From positions 18,405,501-18,469,500 of the forward strand of contig NC_081820.1 of the NCBI RefSeq assembly GCF_030704535.1: 64,000 nucleotides of DNA, given 5' to 3'. Source of the DNA: Vitis vinifera (Eukaryota; Streptophyta; Magnoliopsida; Vitales; Vitaceae). Shown piece after piece: positions 35,567 through 47,215 of this stretch. The translations under genes were made by a program, and so were the position numbers. How positions within the stretch are numbered: the first letter of the stretch is position 1; every line of letters begins with the position of its first letter. The notes under the pieces were generated by a model. It saw nothing but the letters and a program-made list of their open reading frames with translations, was not told the origin of the DNA and did no database searches.

Positions 35567-38500
35567 TCAGGTATGGCCACTGCCACTGTTGCGTTCCATC
35601 TCTTCTGCATCCTCAAACCGTTCATCGCTTATTTGAAGCTGAATTGAGCAGGAAACCAAGACCAATGTTTAGTGCAAAAGATGGCACAGAAGAGCTTTCA
35701 CACAACACAAACACAGACAAGATGGCACAAGATGCAAAGAACATACAATGTCGTGTGTACACATTTTGACTTTATTATACAGTGCATGATATTGTTCAAA
35801 ACAGTTGTTCATATAAGTTGACTATTTTTGGCAGCGACTGTGAATATAACTTTCAACCTCTGCTGTCAACAAATTTATCGGAGTATTGTTAGCAGAGTAT
35901 TTACAACATCCATTTTTCAAAAATAAAAAATTGAGGGTTTATTGTCTTGCAAGGTCTTCTCACAGTTTAGGGGTTTTGCTACCTCTACAAATGACCAAGA
36001 CTCCCTCTACTGATTCTTCTCTCCTAATTGACATTCAAATAAAAAGGTCATCTAATCCAATCCATTTTCTCCAGATAACCACCACTTTTTCTATTTGTTT
36101 AGTTGAGCACTCTGCCTAAACAAACATAAGGGCCAAACACAAGGATTCCCCTGTAAAAGGCCACAGGAAATACATAGATCTGTTCATGAATTAACCACCT
36201 ATAATATATAATTTATTATGGTTAAGCTTGTTTTCTCAAAGAAGGAGAGGAAATGATGAAAAAGGCATTATATGCTTGATTTGTTAGTACATTTCTAAGT
36301 AAAAAGGTAAAGTGAACAAACAGAAATTTATTCTCAGAATCTTCATTAAAGAAATTCTGAATGACCACAGGTCTTCTAGGATTCTTAAGAAACAGAAAAC
36401 AGGAAAATGAAAAAAGGGAGGAAAAGATGCTCTTTTGCTTCTGTTTAGTAAAAAGACTCAGTTTATTATCCAAATATCATCTTCGGCATAACATATCCAG
36501 TGGTGATTTCTCATGAAGTAGAGAGTGCCAAGCCTCTACAAAGGCGAACCCCCTTCCCAGAGGTGAACCTCTGCATGCTTGGGTTGAGTATCTATTCATG
36601 TAAAATATGCATTCGTCAAAACAAACTAAAGTTCAAAATTCCTTTCTTATTTACCATACTGCATCTAACCAAGCTCCATGCAGTTTGGATCTTTCTTCTT
36701 GCCCCAGCCTGACTTGGGAATGTGCCAGAGAGAGGGATATTTCCATATTGGGCAAAGTCAGGTAAGGGTGCCCCATTGATATGCCTATTTCTAGTTCCTC
36801 TCTCAAACCGCACACACAATTTTTTTCTTTATGGACTCCTCTCCAGTGATTTAGTTCACATATCCATATATGGTAGTATCATAACAGAGCTTAATCCACT
36901 AGTAACTCAAAGGCAAGTGAGTAAATAAACAACCAAAGAACAAACAATAACAATATCAGGACAAGATGTTTCAGAGAAAATTACAAATCCAGCTATTCTC
37001 TTCCAGATAATGTATAGGTTGTATGGAGTTTCTTTCTTTTTGGTTTTTCTGTTTTTTTGCGCACCTGTGCTCTCTGTATGATCTACAGGGAATGTGCCCC
37101 TTTTGTTAGGTTTTCTTTCATATATAATTTATGTTTGGGCAAAACAAATCCTTAAAATGATTACACATAGACAAGTTTTTCCATGATCAAGTTGAAACTA
37201 CGTTCCCACTTTAGACATAAGAACATTAAATATTATCTTTTTAATAAGAAATATGTAGGAAAAGCAGGGGAGGGATATCCTCAAAACATAAAGAAATATT
37301 ACCTTTCAATATCATGCTCTATTTGATATTTCAAACATAAGAAATATTAGTATTTAATATCCTCAAAGCATAAAGAAATACTACCTTTCCCCTCTAGATT
37401 CAAGAATATTAAAGTCACCCATTTTTTAAAATATACCATATTATTTTTAATATTTACCTTTTTAATTGACAGAAGAGTGTACAAAGGAGGGATATCCTCA
37501 AAACATAAAGAAATATGATAACCTTCTTTAAAGTTATATTTGGTTCTCAAAAAATTTGACAAAAAAATAGAAGAAAAGAAAAAGTAAAGGAAAAAAAAAA
37601 TTAAAATCAATAATTATTTTTATATGTTACTTCAATCTTATTTCACTTAATTTAACTCTTCCATATAAATATTAAACAATTTGAAAATGTATAAGTTTCT
37701 AACTAATCTTAATCATATTTGATTTTCTCTGTATGTTCCATAATAAAACTGAAATTAAACGTGAGAAAATCATTTTTTTTAGTATTTTTTCCTTTTCTTA
37801 TTAATTTCCTAGAACCAAAAATAGTCTAAGGAAAAAAAAAAGGGAAAGAACAGAAGAAAAACCAAACAAATAAAAAAGTGAAGAGGCTAGTTGAAGAGGC
37901 AAGTCTCCCCTCTTAGCTTAAGGGTCCATCTCAAGTTGAGTGTTCCTAGAATCCGTACAACTACAAAACAAAAAATCGAGCACAAAAGGGATTAAGAAAG
38001 AAAATCCCCTTATGAAAATAATCCCCACCTGGCCATGCCAACACCATTATATGAAGCTGTGGTACTAATTAAATTACCTTCCATGATGTTACGCGGGTCC
38101 TATCTTTTTAACTACTTCGTTTTCTTCAACTTTTGAAGTTGTATTTGTATATTTTCTCAGATTCCTTCAATTTTCCAGTTTTTCAACAATCCTGTTTTCA
38201 TCTTTCACCTACTTAAATTTATCGATTCAGTCCTTTGATATGATGCTGAAGAATCCCAAGACATGTAATGCTAGATCAATACCCTTTTCAGTAACATAAG
38301 GCATATCTAAATAAATGAATCCCAACCTGAAACCAACATTCATAGTCATACCTCAAGCATGGGTTGAGCTAGATCATGATGCCCATTTGATTGACCAATT
38401 GAGTGAGAAGGGTTGTGAGCAAAATGCCATTCAGAATTGTCTTCCCCTGAAAATGTCCATGGGTTTTGGAATAAATGGTTTGCTTTTTCGTGATAATATT

Positions 38501-39724
38501 TTGAAATAATAATACTTGAAACAGTAACAATTTTCACAAGGCATCACCCTAAGTTGGCTTAAGCCATACCAGTGGCATCATCTTCCATCTGATCAGCACT
38601 AAAAATCCAGTTGTGCTCTTCTTCTTCCTCTAAAGAAAAAACAAACAAAATGAAACATTGCTCGTCATTTAATAGGGGAAACAAAGTAAATACAACATCT
38701 AGAACAGAAATTTCCAATGAGTCTGAATTAAGAAGATTGGTACTCACCGTCATTAGGTTCCGGATTTAGCTCAGCACATCCACAAAACATCTCAAACAGA
38801 GTTTCCACTATCACACAAGAAGTCAAGAAGACAATTAACATTGAATTCCACAAGAGGCAAATACTAAACATAAATCTGTGTGGACACAGCTGAAACATAC
38901 ATTGGCTAGGGTCAGATGGGACAAGCCTCATCTCTGTAATCTTTGATAAGTCTAGAGTTCCATCACATTCTGAATCTGAGCCCTCGGAATCAGCATCATT
39001 CTCTTCAGTCTCAATCTTCAAACAAGAAACATAAACCATAAACTCCATATCCCAAAAAAGAATACATGCATATTAAACTAATAAACAAAGACAATGGACA
39101 ACACAATTCCATATCATAAAGCATCAGTAAACAACCCAAGATTTAAACCAAGAGAACTCCTAAAAACCATCCAACCACAACCAGGAAAGACCTGAAAACA
39201 ATAATTATATCAAATTCTCTACCTGAGTATATATACAAGGGGAAGAGTAAGCCTCCGGGTCCCTTGAAACCGCATGCAGTGACACTGACAAGAAATCAAC
39301 CGCATACCCTTTGGCCCTGTCTACGTCACTCAACCATATCACTTGCCTGCAACAAAACCAAAATTGTCATATTCATAACAATCTTCCAGACATGAAAAAA
39401 AACAATATAAGAAAAATCTCCAAAAATCAGAAAAATTAGATAAGAGATTGGAGCTCAGAGAGTGTTATTTTTTTCTTCAAACAATTCCCAAATAATAATA
39501 ATGATAACAAAATTAACTTAGGGATTTGAACGTGATGGAGCCCTAAATGATGCTACAATGTGAATTCTTACGTACAGGCATAAAACCAATGACAAAAGCA
39601 ACAAAAACTAGAGGCAAAGAAAAGCTACAAATTTATAAAGGAAACTAGAACTCAGATAGATTCTCATTTCCATTTTCTAAAAATAAAATTCAGAAAATAA
39701 AAATAAAAAATAAAAAATAAAAAA

Positions 39725-39782
<58 letters not shown>

Positions 39783-40039
39783 AGCTCCGAAAACCCACAA
39801 TTCGACTCTCTGAAAATTCTGGAAAAATTCAAAGAAAACAAAAACTAAATTAGGAATCAGAAAAGGGAGTACTTGGTGGAAATGAAGAGAGTCCCGGGGG
39901 ACTCAGGAGGATGGTTTCCGAGAACAATGGCTACACCAGACTCGACGTGCATGAGCTCCTCGCCGTTGTCGGCGTTGAGCACTGGTTGTCCGGCGCCATC
40001 GCCGACCCTCTCGGTGAAGTTTCTGAGACCAACCACCAT
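35567..40039 (-). CDS. pICln (chloride conductance regulatory protein ICln, Sm-protein assembly chaperone)
   Basis: Seven minus-strand exons join in frame to 230 residues: 39873-40039, 39223-39346, 38901-39015, 38748-38807, 38570-38629, 38352-38446, 35567-35638; all introns are GT/AG. The start MVVGLRNFTERVGDG and the block ISTKQVIWLSDVDRAKGY form the PH-like fold. LSKITEMRLVPSD and ETLFEMFCGCAELNPEP follow, then an acidic stretch (EEEEE) with HNWIFSADQM, then DSEWHF-type sequence (NSEWHF) and a last exon LQISDERFEDAEEMER. Length and domain order match plant ICln. The family binds Sm proteins and PRMT5 in the cytosol during snRNP assembly; the chloride-channel name is historical. The last intron is 2.7 kb and has collected repeats; the last exon is only 72 bp. 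Confidence 0.95.
37271..37516. repeat. Three copies of a 25-30-bp motif in pICln intron 6
   Basis: '(ggg)atatcctcaaa[a/g]cataaagaaata' occurs at about 37274, 37358 and 37491, separated by unrelated AT-rich DNA. Confidence 0.75.
37536..37836. mobile_element. hAT-like MITE in pICln intron 6
   Basis: The ends are inverted ('tatatttggttctc' ... 'gaaccaaaaatag'). The interior ('acttcaatcttatttcacttaatttaactctt') is also found, with changes, at 46750 and, reversed, at 47080. This marks one dispersed family with at least two copies in the window. Confidence 0.6.
39729..39778. repeat. (AG)25 microsatellite in pICln intron 1
   Basis: Twenty-five uninterrupted AG units lie about 95 bp inside the first intron. 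Confidence 0.97.
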
Positions 40040-40729
40040 TCCTTAAACACCAATTTTGAAGTCTCTGGTCGATATTTCAGTAGCCAAGCTGGGATTCTTC
40101 AGCTTGGAGGGCTTCTTTAGGGTTTTAGATTTCAGCCAAAAGGCGAAACGGTTCAAATGAGTTAAGGCGCAGCCAGGTATGCTTTCCAATGATTTGGACC
40201 GGGCCATTGAACCGGAAAAGATATTGGGTTTGGGTCACGGCTCAATTGAAGATTCAACAACGGTCCAAAGAAATTAGAAATATATATTTTATATGTTATT
40301 AAATTTTAAAATAATTATAATATGTTAAATAGATGTTGTGTTTTATTAATTGAAAGTGTGTTATTAATAAAAGCTCAATATTTGGCATGACCACCAACAT
40401 ATCTTAATAGGAATATATATAAATACAATTAAAAAAATTACAAAATTTATTTAGTTAAAAGGAACATAACGCAAATTGTGATAAATAAAATTTTAAAATT
40501 TAGAATTTTGTAACTTTTTATCATACCCTTTCTCCTTACATTTTTAGGCTAAATTTCATTTGAACCTTCCAATGCATATAACTATCCGTTTCTAAAAACA
40601 AGGGTTTCAACAAAAGATCCCACTTTGATAGTCTCATATTGGATTTGTAGGATCAAGAAAAAAAAAATCTTATTTTTATTAAAAAAGTCGCTTTAATACC
40701 AATTGAATAAACCTTTGTTCTAGTAGGGT
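40040..40729. other. pICln promoter side and AT-rich spacer
   Basis: 40040-40180 is the likely 5' leader and promoter of pICln. 40260-40730 is AT-rich with no gene or repeat recognised. Confidence 0.4.
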
Positions 40730-41035
40730 TATAACAACCCATTTTCAATAATGTGGATATTGGTTGAGAGAAGCGTATACATATATAGCGTTAGAAATTT
40801 TCTCTCATATCCAATGTGAGATATCACAAACACTCACCCTCTCTTCCCCCATGTATACACAGTATCCTTGTTGTATCTTAAGGGATTGTGATGTTAAATA
40901 AACAAACACCCCCTCATGGACCCAAACAAACTCTCGCACTAAGGTTAGGAATCAACTCTGATACCATTTGTAATTACTTGCATTCAACTATGTAGATATT
41001 ATACATTCTAAGCCCAAAGATGAATATTTCAGTCG
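40730..41035 (-). mobile_element. TRIM (miniature LTR element), reverse orientation
   Basis: On the minus strand: an LTR-like end, a primer site AATGGTATCAGAG (40956-40968, complementary to initiator tRNA-Met), an internal segment without genes, and an LTR starting TGTGATATCTCACATTGGATA at 40828. The right-hand LTR is degraded. Confidence 0.75.
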
Positions 41036-41110
41036 TTTTCACTTTGAGCCTTTGAACTTGTGCTGTGAAATGACCATCATGCCCTTAAAGTGGGTTTTAG
41101 GACGTGATAG

Positions 41111-41932
41111 AATTGTATCAGAGCTCGATCCTCGATCCCAGTATGGGGGTTTGTTTGGTCTCATAAAGGGTGTTTGTCTGTTTAGCTTCTCAATCCCATG
41201 GGACACAACAAGGACATTATGTTTGCATGAGGGGGTGTTTGTGATATCCCACATAGAATAAGGGTGAAAGTTCACGACATTATATGAGTCTCTCTTAACC
41301 ATATAAACGCATTTTATAGCAGTAAATGACCCTTTTGGCCTAAAGCAGACAATATCTACCCAGTTGGGAGTGGGTCCTAAAGTGGACAATATATATATAT
41401 GATTGGGTGCAAGTTGTTGCAGATAGTATCAGAACCAATCCCTAACCATAATGTGGGGGTTTATTTGGCCATATAAGGGGTGCTTGTTTGCATAAGGGGA
41501 GTTTGTAATATCTCATATCGGATATGGGAAAAAGTTTCTAATGTTATATATGTATGAGTTTCTTTTAACCTTGTAAACACGTTTTAAAGTCGTGAGAAGT
41601 ACCTTTTTGGGTTCAAAGCGAATGATATCTACACCGTTAGGTGCGAGTTATTACAAATGATTTCAAAATCGATCCCTGACCCCGGTGTAAGGGTTTGTTT
41701 GACCCTGTGATGGGGTGTTTGTCCATTTGGCGCCGCACTCCCATAAGACATAACGGGTACGTTATATCTGTATGAGGGGTGTTTGTGATGTCCCACATTA
41801 GATATGTGAGAAAGTTTATGATGTTATATAAGTATAAACTCTTCTTAACTCTATAGACACGTTTTAAAGTCATGAGAACCCCTTTGAGATCGGAGCAAAC
41901 AATATCTATATGATTGAGTGCAGGTCATTACA
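41111..41932 (+). mobile_element. Tandem TRIM array: three LTRs and three internal segments
   Basis: LTRs at 41240-41421, 41504-41655 and 41784-41932 start TGT(G/A)AT(A/G)TC(C/T)CA(C/T)AT and end near TTACA or TTGCA. Each internal segment opens with a decaying initiator-Met primer site (AATTGTATCAGAGC at 41111; GATAGTATCAGAACC at 41422; AATGATTTCAAAATC at 41656) and ends in a purine-rich stretch (such as gcatgaggggg). No coding capacity. The first LTR carries an internal duplication of the 'gacaatat' block. Confidence 0.85.
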
Positions 41933-42868
41933 AAGGTAACATCCAAAGAGGGTAATGGATGTATTTCAAAGATTTTAATATAAGAGTTGGGAATTTTAAA
42001 CTAATTAAATCTTTGAGAATTATATAATCTTTTTTAACTTAACCAAGCCTTATAAGAAATTAGAAATGATGAAAGACAATCCAACACACAAGAGACGAGG
42101 GTTTTTTTTACGTGGAAACCCCCTATATAATGTGGATAAAAAATCATGGAATCTAATACCTTAGATTTAAAATCCACTATATGAAATCATAGTACATAGT
42201 TTTACTTGGCAAAAGTTACCGAGGACTTACTCTCGAACAACTATATCATGATTCACGTCCACAACATAACACTTCGAGTGCTCTAGTGAATTTGATTAAA
42301 AGTGGATGCAAGTCTTTTCAACAACCCAAAGTTAATTGATTAAAAAATTAACAATCAATCAAACATTTTCAAACTTATTATCTATAACAATTCAATTAAT
42401 TAAATGACAAATTTGAATTTTTAATGAAGAGTAAATCATTGTTTAAAAATATCATATGTCAGAATAAAAATGAATAAAATTGCCAACAACGAAAACAAAA
42501 CCTAATATCCTAACATTCTCATTTTGATATTTAATCTTGAATGTTTGAACCAAAAAAGTATTGTGATGTAAAAGATAAATTAAAAGACGATATATTTCAT
42601 ATTTTAGAAGGGGAGTCATTATTTCATTCTTCTCAATTTGTATTTTCACCCGTCTAATCAAATAACCCATGAAAATTCAAATAAGCAATACCAAGGTCAA
42701 CACACAATGCATGAGTACTTGAAGACTAGGTCCCCAAGGCTCTTATGAATATTAAAAGATACTTTCTACCTGGTGGCTGTTTTCCACTTTTCAGTAAAAA
42801 TATAAACCCCACCACTTGCAGAACCTCAAAAGAACTTGCGTTTGACAGGCTCATGATCCTGACCATTA
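41933..42868. other. KCS copy 1 downstream flank
   Basis: 42050-42320 has LTR-like words ('ttttttacgtggaaacccc') but no defined ends. 42700-42860 is the 3' flank of the KCS gene and matches 54430-54590 downstream of KCS copy 2 ('atgagtacttgaagact', 'cagtaaaaatat'), so the duplicated unit includes the 3' region. Confidence 0.5.
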
Positions 42869-44353
42869 TCAATTGTTTTCATCCTCAAAAAGGACTGGAT
42901 ATTCATCGATACAATCAGCCCATGGGCCCTTCATGGACTCCCCAACGATGGGCCTATTACACTCCCAGACAAAACTAATGCACTTAGGCCCACTTCCAAT
43001 TCCAAGCTGCCACACCTTGTCACCCTTCTTCATCCTCTCCTTGGCCTCCAGATAAGCTAATACATACCAGGATGAAGATGAAGACTGGTTCCCGAACCTT
43101 CGCAATGTCATCAGAGAAGCCTCCGTGTCTCTCTTGCCAAGCTTCAACCCTTTTCCTATCTCTCTAATCCAAGACCTCCCTGAAGCTGGCAGAACGAAAT
43201 GTTGTATCACTTTCTTAAAATCCGGCACGTAAACTTCTGCAGATTTGCTAATATATCTCTTCCGGAACATGGATACTCCACACTTGAATTTCTCCAAGAA
43301 TGGCAAGATGCATGAGCCGAGGATAGCGATATTCGATCGAACAGTTTCTGCAACTACTTGCACTAAGTCGTGGCTGACTGACACCCCAAGGGCTCCATTT
43401 GAGTCCTCTTCGCGAACTGTTGCAAGATAAGCTCTGTCGTCAAATGCTCTCTGTATTCTCACCGTCTGAAGTAGCCTATACTTGGATGTTTTTCTCATTT
43501 CTTCCTTATTTGTAAGCAATATTGCTGCACCTCCCATTCGAAAGATACAATTGACTAGCAACTTAGACCTATCGTTACCAGCGTACCAACCAGCCGATGT
43601 GATCTCCGTGCTAAGAACAATGGCGTAAGAATTCTTGTGAACTTTCAATAGATTTTGAGCCAAATGGGTGCTAAGAATTCCAGCACTGCACCCCATGCCT
43701 GAGAGATTAAAGCTCTTAATATCATCTCTCATGGAGTATTTGTTGATGATAATGGAGGAGAGGGAAGGAGACGAGCAAAGACTACTACAGTTTATGATTA
43801 GTATATCGATATCTCGGGGAGAGAGTTTAGTCTTGGACAGCAGATCTTCCATTACAGGGAACAGTACCATGTGGACTTCTTTGATTGATTCTTGGAGATG
43901 GGCAATGGGTGGAATGTAGAATAAAGCTGGAGAGAGATGGGTCTGTTCACCTAGTCCCGAAGATTTGAGGAGTTTGGCCATGAAATCTATGCCTTTTCTG
44001 TCAAAGGGCTCAATCATGGAGGAATGTTCAAGGAAGGATGAAGTGGGAACTCTGCAAAAGTTTGGCGGTTTGAAACATGAGAAGTCTACAATGTAGATAT
44101 GAGGCTTTGAGAGGAGAGGCTTGACAATGAAAAACAGAAAGAAACAAGAGAGTGAGAAGAGATGGAAGATGGGGTTCCATTCTCGTAGAAAGGAAAGAAC
44201 TTCAATGGAAATCACAAGTAGAAGAGCAGAAACCCTTGCTAGCTCCAAAAGGGTTGAGTGGAGATGCTTTGAGAGGAGAGTACCGGAAGGCAAGGTGTTG
44301 GTGGTGATTACTTTCGGAAGAGGATCATGGCTGAGCCTTGAAACAGGTTCCAT
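42869..44353 (-). CDS. 3-ketoacyl-CoA synthase (KCS), copy 1
   Basis: A single 494-residue exon. Two N-terminal membrane helices (about 36-55 and 61-80) anchor it in the ER. The FAE1-type condensing domain follows, with the acyl-accepting Cys222 in NLSGMGCSAG, STEITSAGWYAGN, RMGGAAILL and RFGNQSSSS with Asn422. The enzyme family condenses acyl-CoA with malonyl-CoA in very-long-chain fatty acid synthesis for waxes, suberin and seed lipids. Two features are odd. The segment usually CIHAGGR reads VLPASGR (Pro389 at the place of the catalytic His of FAE1), and the His before RFGN is Arg419. Copy 2 shares both. It may be a divergent KCS with altered or regulatory function. No intron or stop. The ATG starts a clean frame about 100 bp from a TATA box. 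Confidence 0.93.
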   Translation of the reverse strand: MEPVSRLSHDPLPKVITTNTLPSGTLLSKHLHSTLLELARVSALLLVISIEVLSFLREWNPIFHLFSLSCFFLFFIVKPLLSKPHIYIVDFSCFKPPNFCRVPTSSFLEHSSMIEPFDRKGIDFMAKLLKSSGLGEQTHLSPALFYIPPIAHLQESIKEVHMVLFPVMEDLLSKTKLSPRDIDILIINCSSLCSSPSLSSIIINKYSMRDDIKSFNLSGMGCSAGILSTHLAQNLLKVHKNSYAIVLSTEITSAGWYAGNDRSKLLVNCIFRMGGAAILLTNKEEMRKTSKYRLLQTVRIQRAFDDRAYLATVREEDSNGALGVSVSHDLVQVVAETVRSNIAILGSCILPFLEKFKCGVSMFRKRYISKSAEVYVPDFKKVIQHFVLPASGRSWIREIGKGLKLGKRDTEASLMTLRRFGNQSSSSSWYVLAYLEAKERMKKGDKVWQLGIGSGPKCISFVWECNRPIVGESMKGPWADCIDEYPVLFEDENN

Positions 44354-44371
44354 GTGAGTGTGCTAGCCCGG

Positions 44372-44390
44372 GAGAGAGAGAGAGAGAGAG
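44372..44390. repeat. Short GA microsatellite in the KCS copy 1 leader
   Basis: About nine GA units lie 20-40 bp before the ATG, in the presumed 5' UTR. Copy 2 has only a short GAGAGAGAG at the matching place. Confidence 0.9.
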
Positions 44391-44449
44391 GCCGGGGAGT
44401 GGGGTGGGAATGGAGAGGTAGTGGTGTCAGACTTATCCGAGATGATGAG

Positions 44450-44464
44450 TTTATACTGTGCATG
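44450..44464 (-). promoter_or_regulatory. KCS copy 1 core promoter: CATGCA next to a TATA box
   Basis: Minus strand: CATGCA (44459-44464) then GTATAAA (44450-44456), about 100 bp before the ATG. The same pair occurs at KCS copy 2. CATGCA is the core of the RY element used by seed regulators, but a six-base word can occur by chance. Confidence 0.55.
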
Positions 44465-44761
44465 AATTGCTAGATATTTTGAAAGAAATTAATGGATCGG
44501 GCCAAAGAGTTTTGAACAAATTAAAATAATTTAAAATATAGAGAAACACGTACGGTTCCATAAAAAAATAAAATAAAATAAAATAAAAACACTTTAAAAA
44601 TTTTCAAATATCCTTGAAATACTCTGAAGTGCTCTTCTATTCCTCCTTCAGTCTCTTCTTCTTCCTTCCCTGGCCATAGGCTCTACAGTTCAACTCCATG
44701 GCACTCTCATTTAACATCATTGACTGCTTCAATGCACTTTTCGTTCTACATGGGCAAGCTT

Positions 44762-44912
44762 TGTATATGTGTAAGATTCATAAAATATATATATATATAT
44801 TGGAAATCAATGCCTACAGTCATTCCTACCCACAAGAAACTGTGAAGATGTGTCAGATGCATAAAATGTATATAATAGAAATCAACGCCTACAGTCATTC
44901 CCACCCCACATA
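44762..44912. repeat. Near-tandem duplication of about 65 bp in the KCS copy 1 upstream region
   Basis: 44766-44831 and 44851-44912 share 'tgtgt[a/c]agat[t/g]cataaaat', 'gaaatcaa[t/c]gcctacagtcattcc' with an 'atat' run of different length. Confidence 0.85.
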
Positions 44913-44999
44913 TTTTAGATATATACAATTTGAGAAGACTTTTGAATCTTGGGTAGCTGTCAGCCTGTCACCCATCATTATGTGATAAAAAAAATTATT

Positions 45000-46385
45000 A
45001 TTTTTATTTTGAAATTTTTTTTATATAACGATTGATGTTTATATATTAATCTATTTTTAAAAAAATATTTTTTAAAATTTTCTTGTAATCGTAAAAATGA
45101 TTGTTTTTAATTTTTTAGCAATATAAATAAATGTTTATATATTCCTTTTAATATAGGTGTTTATATATTCTTTTATGAAGAAAAGTTATTGATTTATTAT
45201 TTTTTTTTTAATTAAATTTTATATCTTTTTTTTTATAATTTATTAATATTAAAAACGTTTTTATACTTACAAAACATTATTAGAATCACTTTTTTAATTT
45301 CTCAAAAAACTGTTTTACACATAAACATTATAAATGAAGACATTTCCGGTAAAAACACTTCAACTAGAAGCATTACTAAATAGGCTCTCAGACAAAACTA
45401 CAGTTGCTAACTACAAGTTTGAATTTTTTTTTTTTTAAATAGTCAAAGTTGCGGTCATTAACTATAGTCATAAATTTTTAAGTTTTAAACAATAGTTATT
45501 GAACATAGTTTTTAAAATTATGGTTGTAAGTTTAAAAGAAATTCAAAACTTTAGTTACTAATTATGGTTTTGTTACGTAAAAAAATTCAAAATTTTAATC
45601 TAATGTCACGTGGATGCACAATTGACTAAGAAGTACCAATTTAAGAATTATTTTGATGGGAGATTTACTCTATAAATATTTTAATATAAATGATTTATTT
45701 TTGCTCAAAACTCAAAGAGTAAATAAGGCTTTGCACAATGTTGGATTTTACAATTGGCAAGTGAGTGAGACATTGCCAAGTTGTGAAAACAGAGACGACT
45801 TATGTGATAGAATAGCAATACTAGAAAATACAAGAGAAAATACAAGAAAAAAAAAATAAAGAGAAATTACAAAATAGAGAGAATATAGGTGACTTATATG
45901 CTATTTCGAACTTATTTTATTTATTTTAATTTTTTATATAAAAATAACAAAATTTAAAAATATAAAAATTTCTTACAAATTATAATTTTTTTTCTTTAAT
46001 TAATATTTTTCATAATACAATCTAAACCAAACATACTTTTCTTAAAAATTTTCCAAAACCAAACATTACCTATAGTTTCGGATCTCGCCGCCCAATGAAT
46101 TTGACCATTCCAAATTCCAACCACCCCATTTATAGAAGAATCTTATCTCTATCTATTGTAACGGATGCGAGCACATGACTCCTTTAGGTAATGCATGAAT
46201 CGCTCCCGCATTAGGAAAGACATTAATGGAGGGTGTAAATGAGCTTCTGCGTGGGTGTACGGAAAACTGCCAACTGGAAGGGTGGGTGATGATCATTGTC
46301 TACTAGCTAGCAACCACACAGACACAAGTTAATGGAAGGTGGGTGACTGATCATTTACATGAACAAGTTGTGGGGTAGAGAGCAC
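45000..46385. other. KCS copy 1 upstream DNA, AT-rich
   Basis: 45900-46080 ends in 'ccaaaaccaaacat' typical of the hAT-like MITE family seen at 37.5 and 46.9 kb. 46185-46340 ('attaatggagg', 'gcgtgggtgtacgg', 'gaaggtgggtgactg') matches 57640-57780 upstream of KCS copy 2, so the duplicated unit extended at least this far. No gene. Confidence 0.5.
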
Positions 46386-46509
46386 CATGAGCATCGCTGG
46401 CTTTGGAATCAAAGTTGACCTTTGGAATCACCCTCTCTTATAAATGTTTGGTTGATGGAAAATTTGAAAAAGAAAAAGCTAAAAAAAAAAAAATAAATAA
46501 AAGATTTAC

Positions 46510-46735
46510 GATGTATTTATTTTTGGACTGAATAGAAAAAATCAAAATATTTTATTTTTTTATTTAATTAAAAGTAATTTATTAATATCAATAAGTTAAA
46601 CTGAATCTATTAATAATAAATTTATTTCAATTATATTATTGATATTAACGAGTTACTTTTAGTTACTTAAAAAAAAAAGTTAAATATTTTTTTTTATATT
46701 CAACCAAAAAAGAAACGTTACTTTAAAGTTAATAA
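46510..46735. mobile_element. MITE, same family as 52160-52380
   Basis: It shares with the 52-kb copy 'gaatagaaaaaatcaaaatattt', 'aagtaatttattaatatcaataagtta' and 'ttattgatattaacgagttacttttagtta' in the same order, with mirrored ends. The boundaries are approximate. Confidence 0.55.
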
Positions 46736-46909
46736 AATATTTTTATATATTACTTCAAATTTATTTCACTTATTTTAACTCTTTGATATAAAGATTAAAT
46801 AATTTGAACAATGTCTTATTTCTTAAAAAATTCTCATATAATCATGTAGTGAATAAAATGTTGGTAGCTCCTAAATAAATGGTCTTGGGCACCAGGTTAC
46901 AAAGACACT

Positions 46910-47215
46910 AAGGATATGTATGGTTCTCGAAAAGTATTAAAAGAAGAAAAAATTATTAAGGAAAATAGTTTTCTTATATTTGATTTCATTATAAAAAAAT
47001 ATATAAAAGAAAATCAAATATAATTTAAAATAGTTACAAATTTATGCATTTTAAAATTATATAACATTTATATAATAGAAGAAAATAAGTGAAATGAATT
47101 TGAAGAAATATTTAAAAATAATTTATTAAATTTAAATCTATTTTCTTACATTTTTTTTCTTTAATTTATTTCCTTCCCATTTTCTCTTAAATTTTTCCAA
47201 ACCAAACATAGTTTC
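46910..47215. mobile_element. hAT-like MITE in duplication unit A
   Basis: Left 'ggatatgtatggttctcgaaaag' pairs with the complement of the right end 'ctgaaactatgtttggtttggaaaa'. Unit B of the local duplication reads 'cactaggttatttt' through the same point, which is the empty site. Confidence 0.65.

Noticed and set aside
36500-36928. Several overlapping frames of 60-70 codons on both strands
   Set aside because: They lie in the last intron of pICln and show no domain or codon signal.
42050-42330. LTR fragment with 'acgtggaaacccc'
   Set aside because: The words are common in plant LTRs, but neither ends nor target duplication could be defined, so it is mentioned only within the spacer entry.
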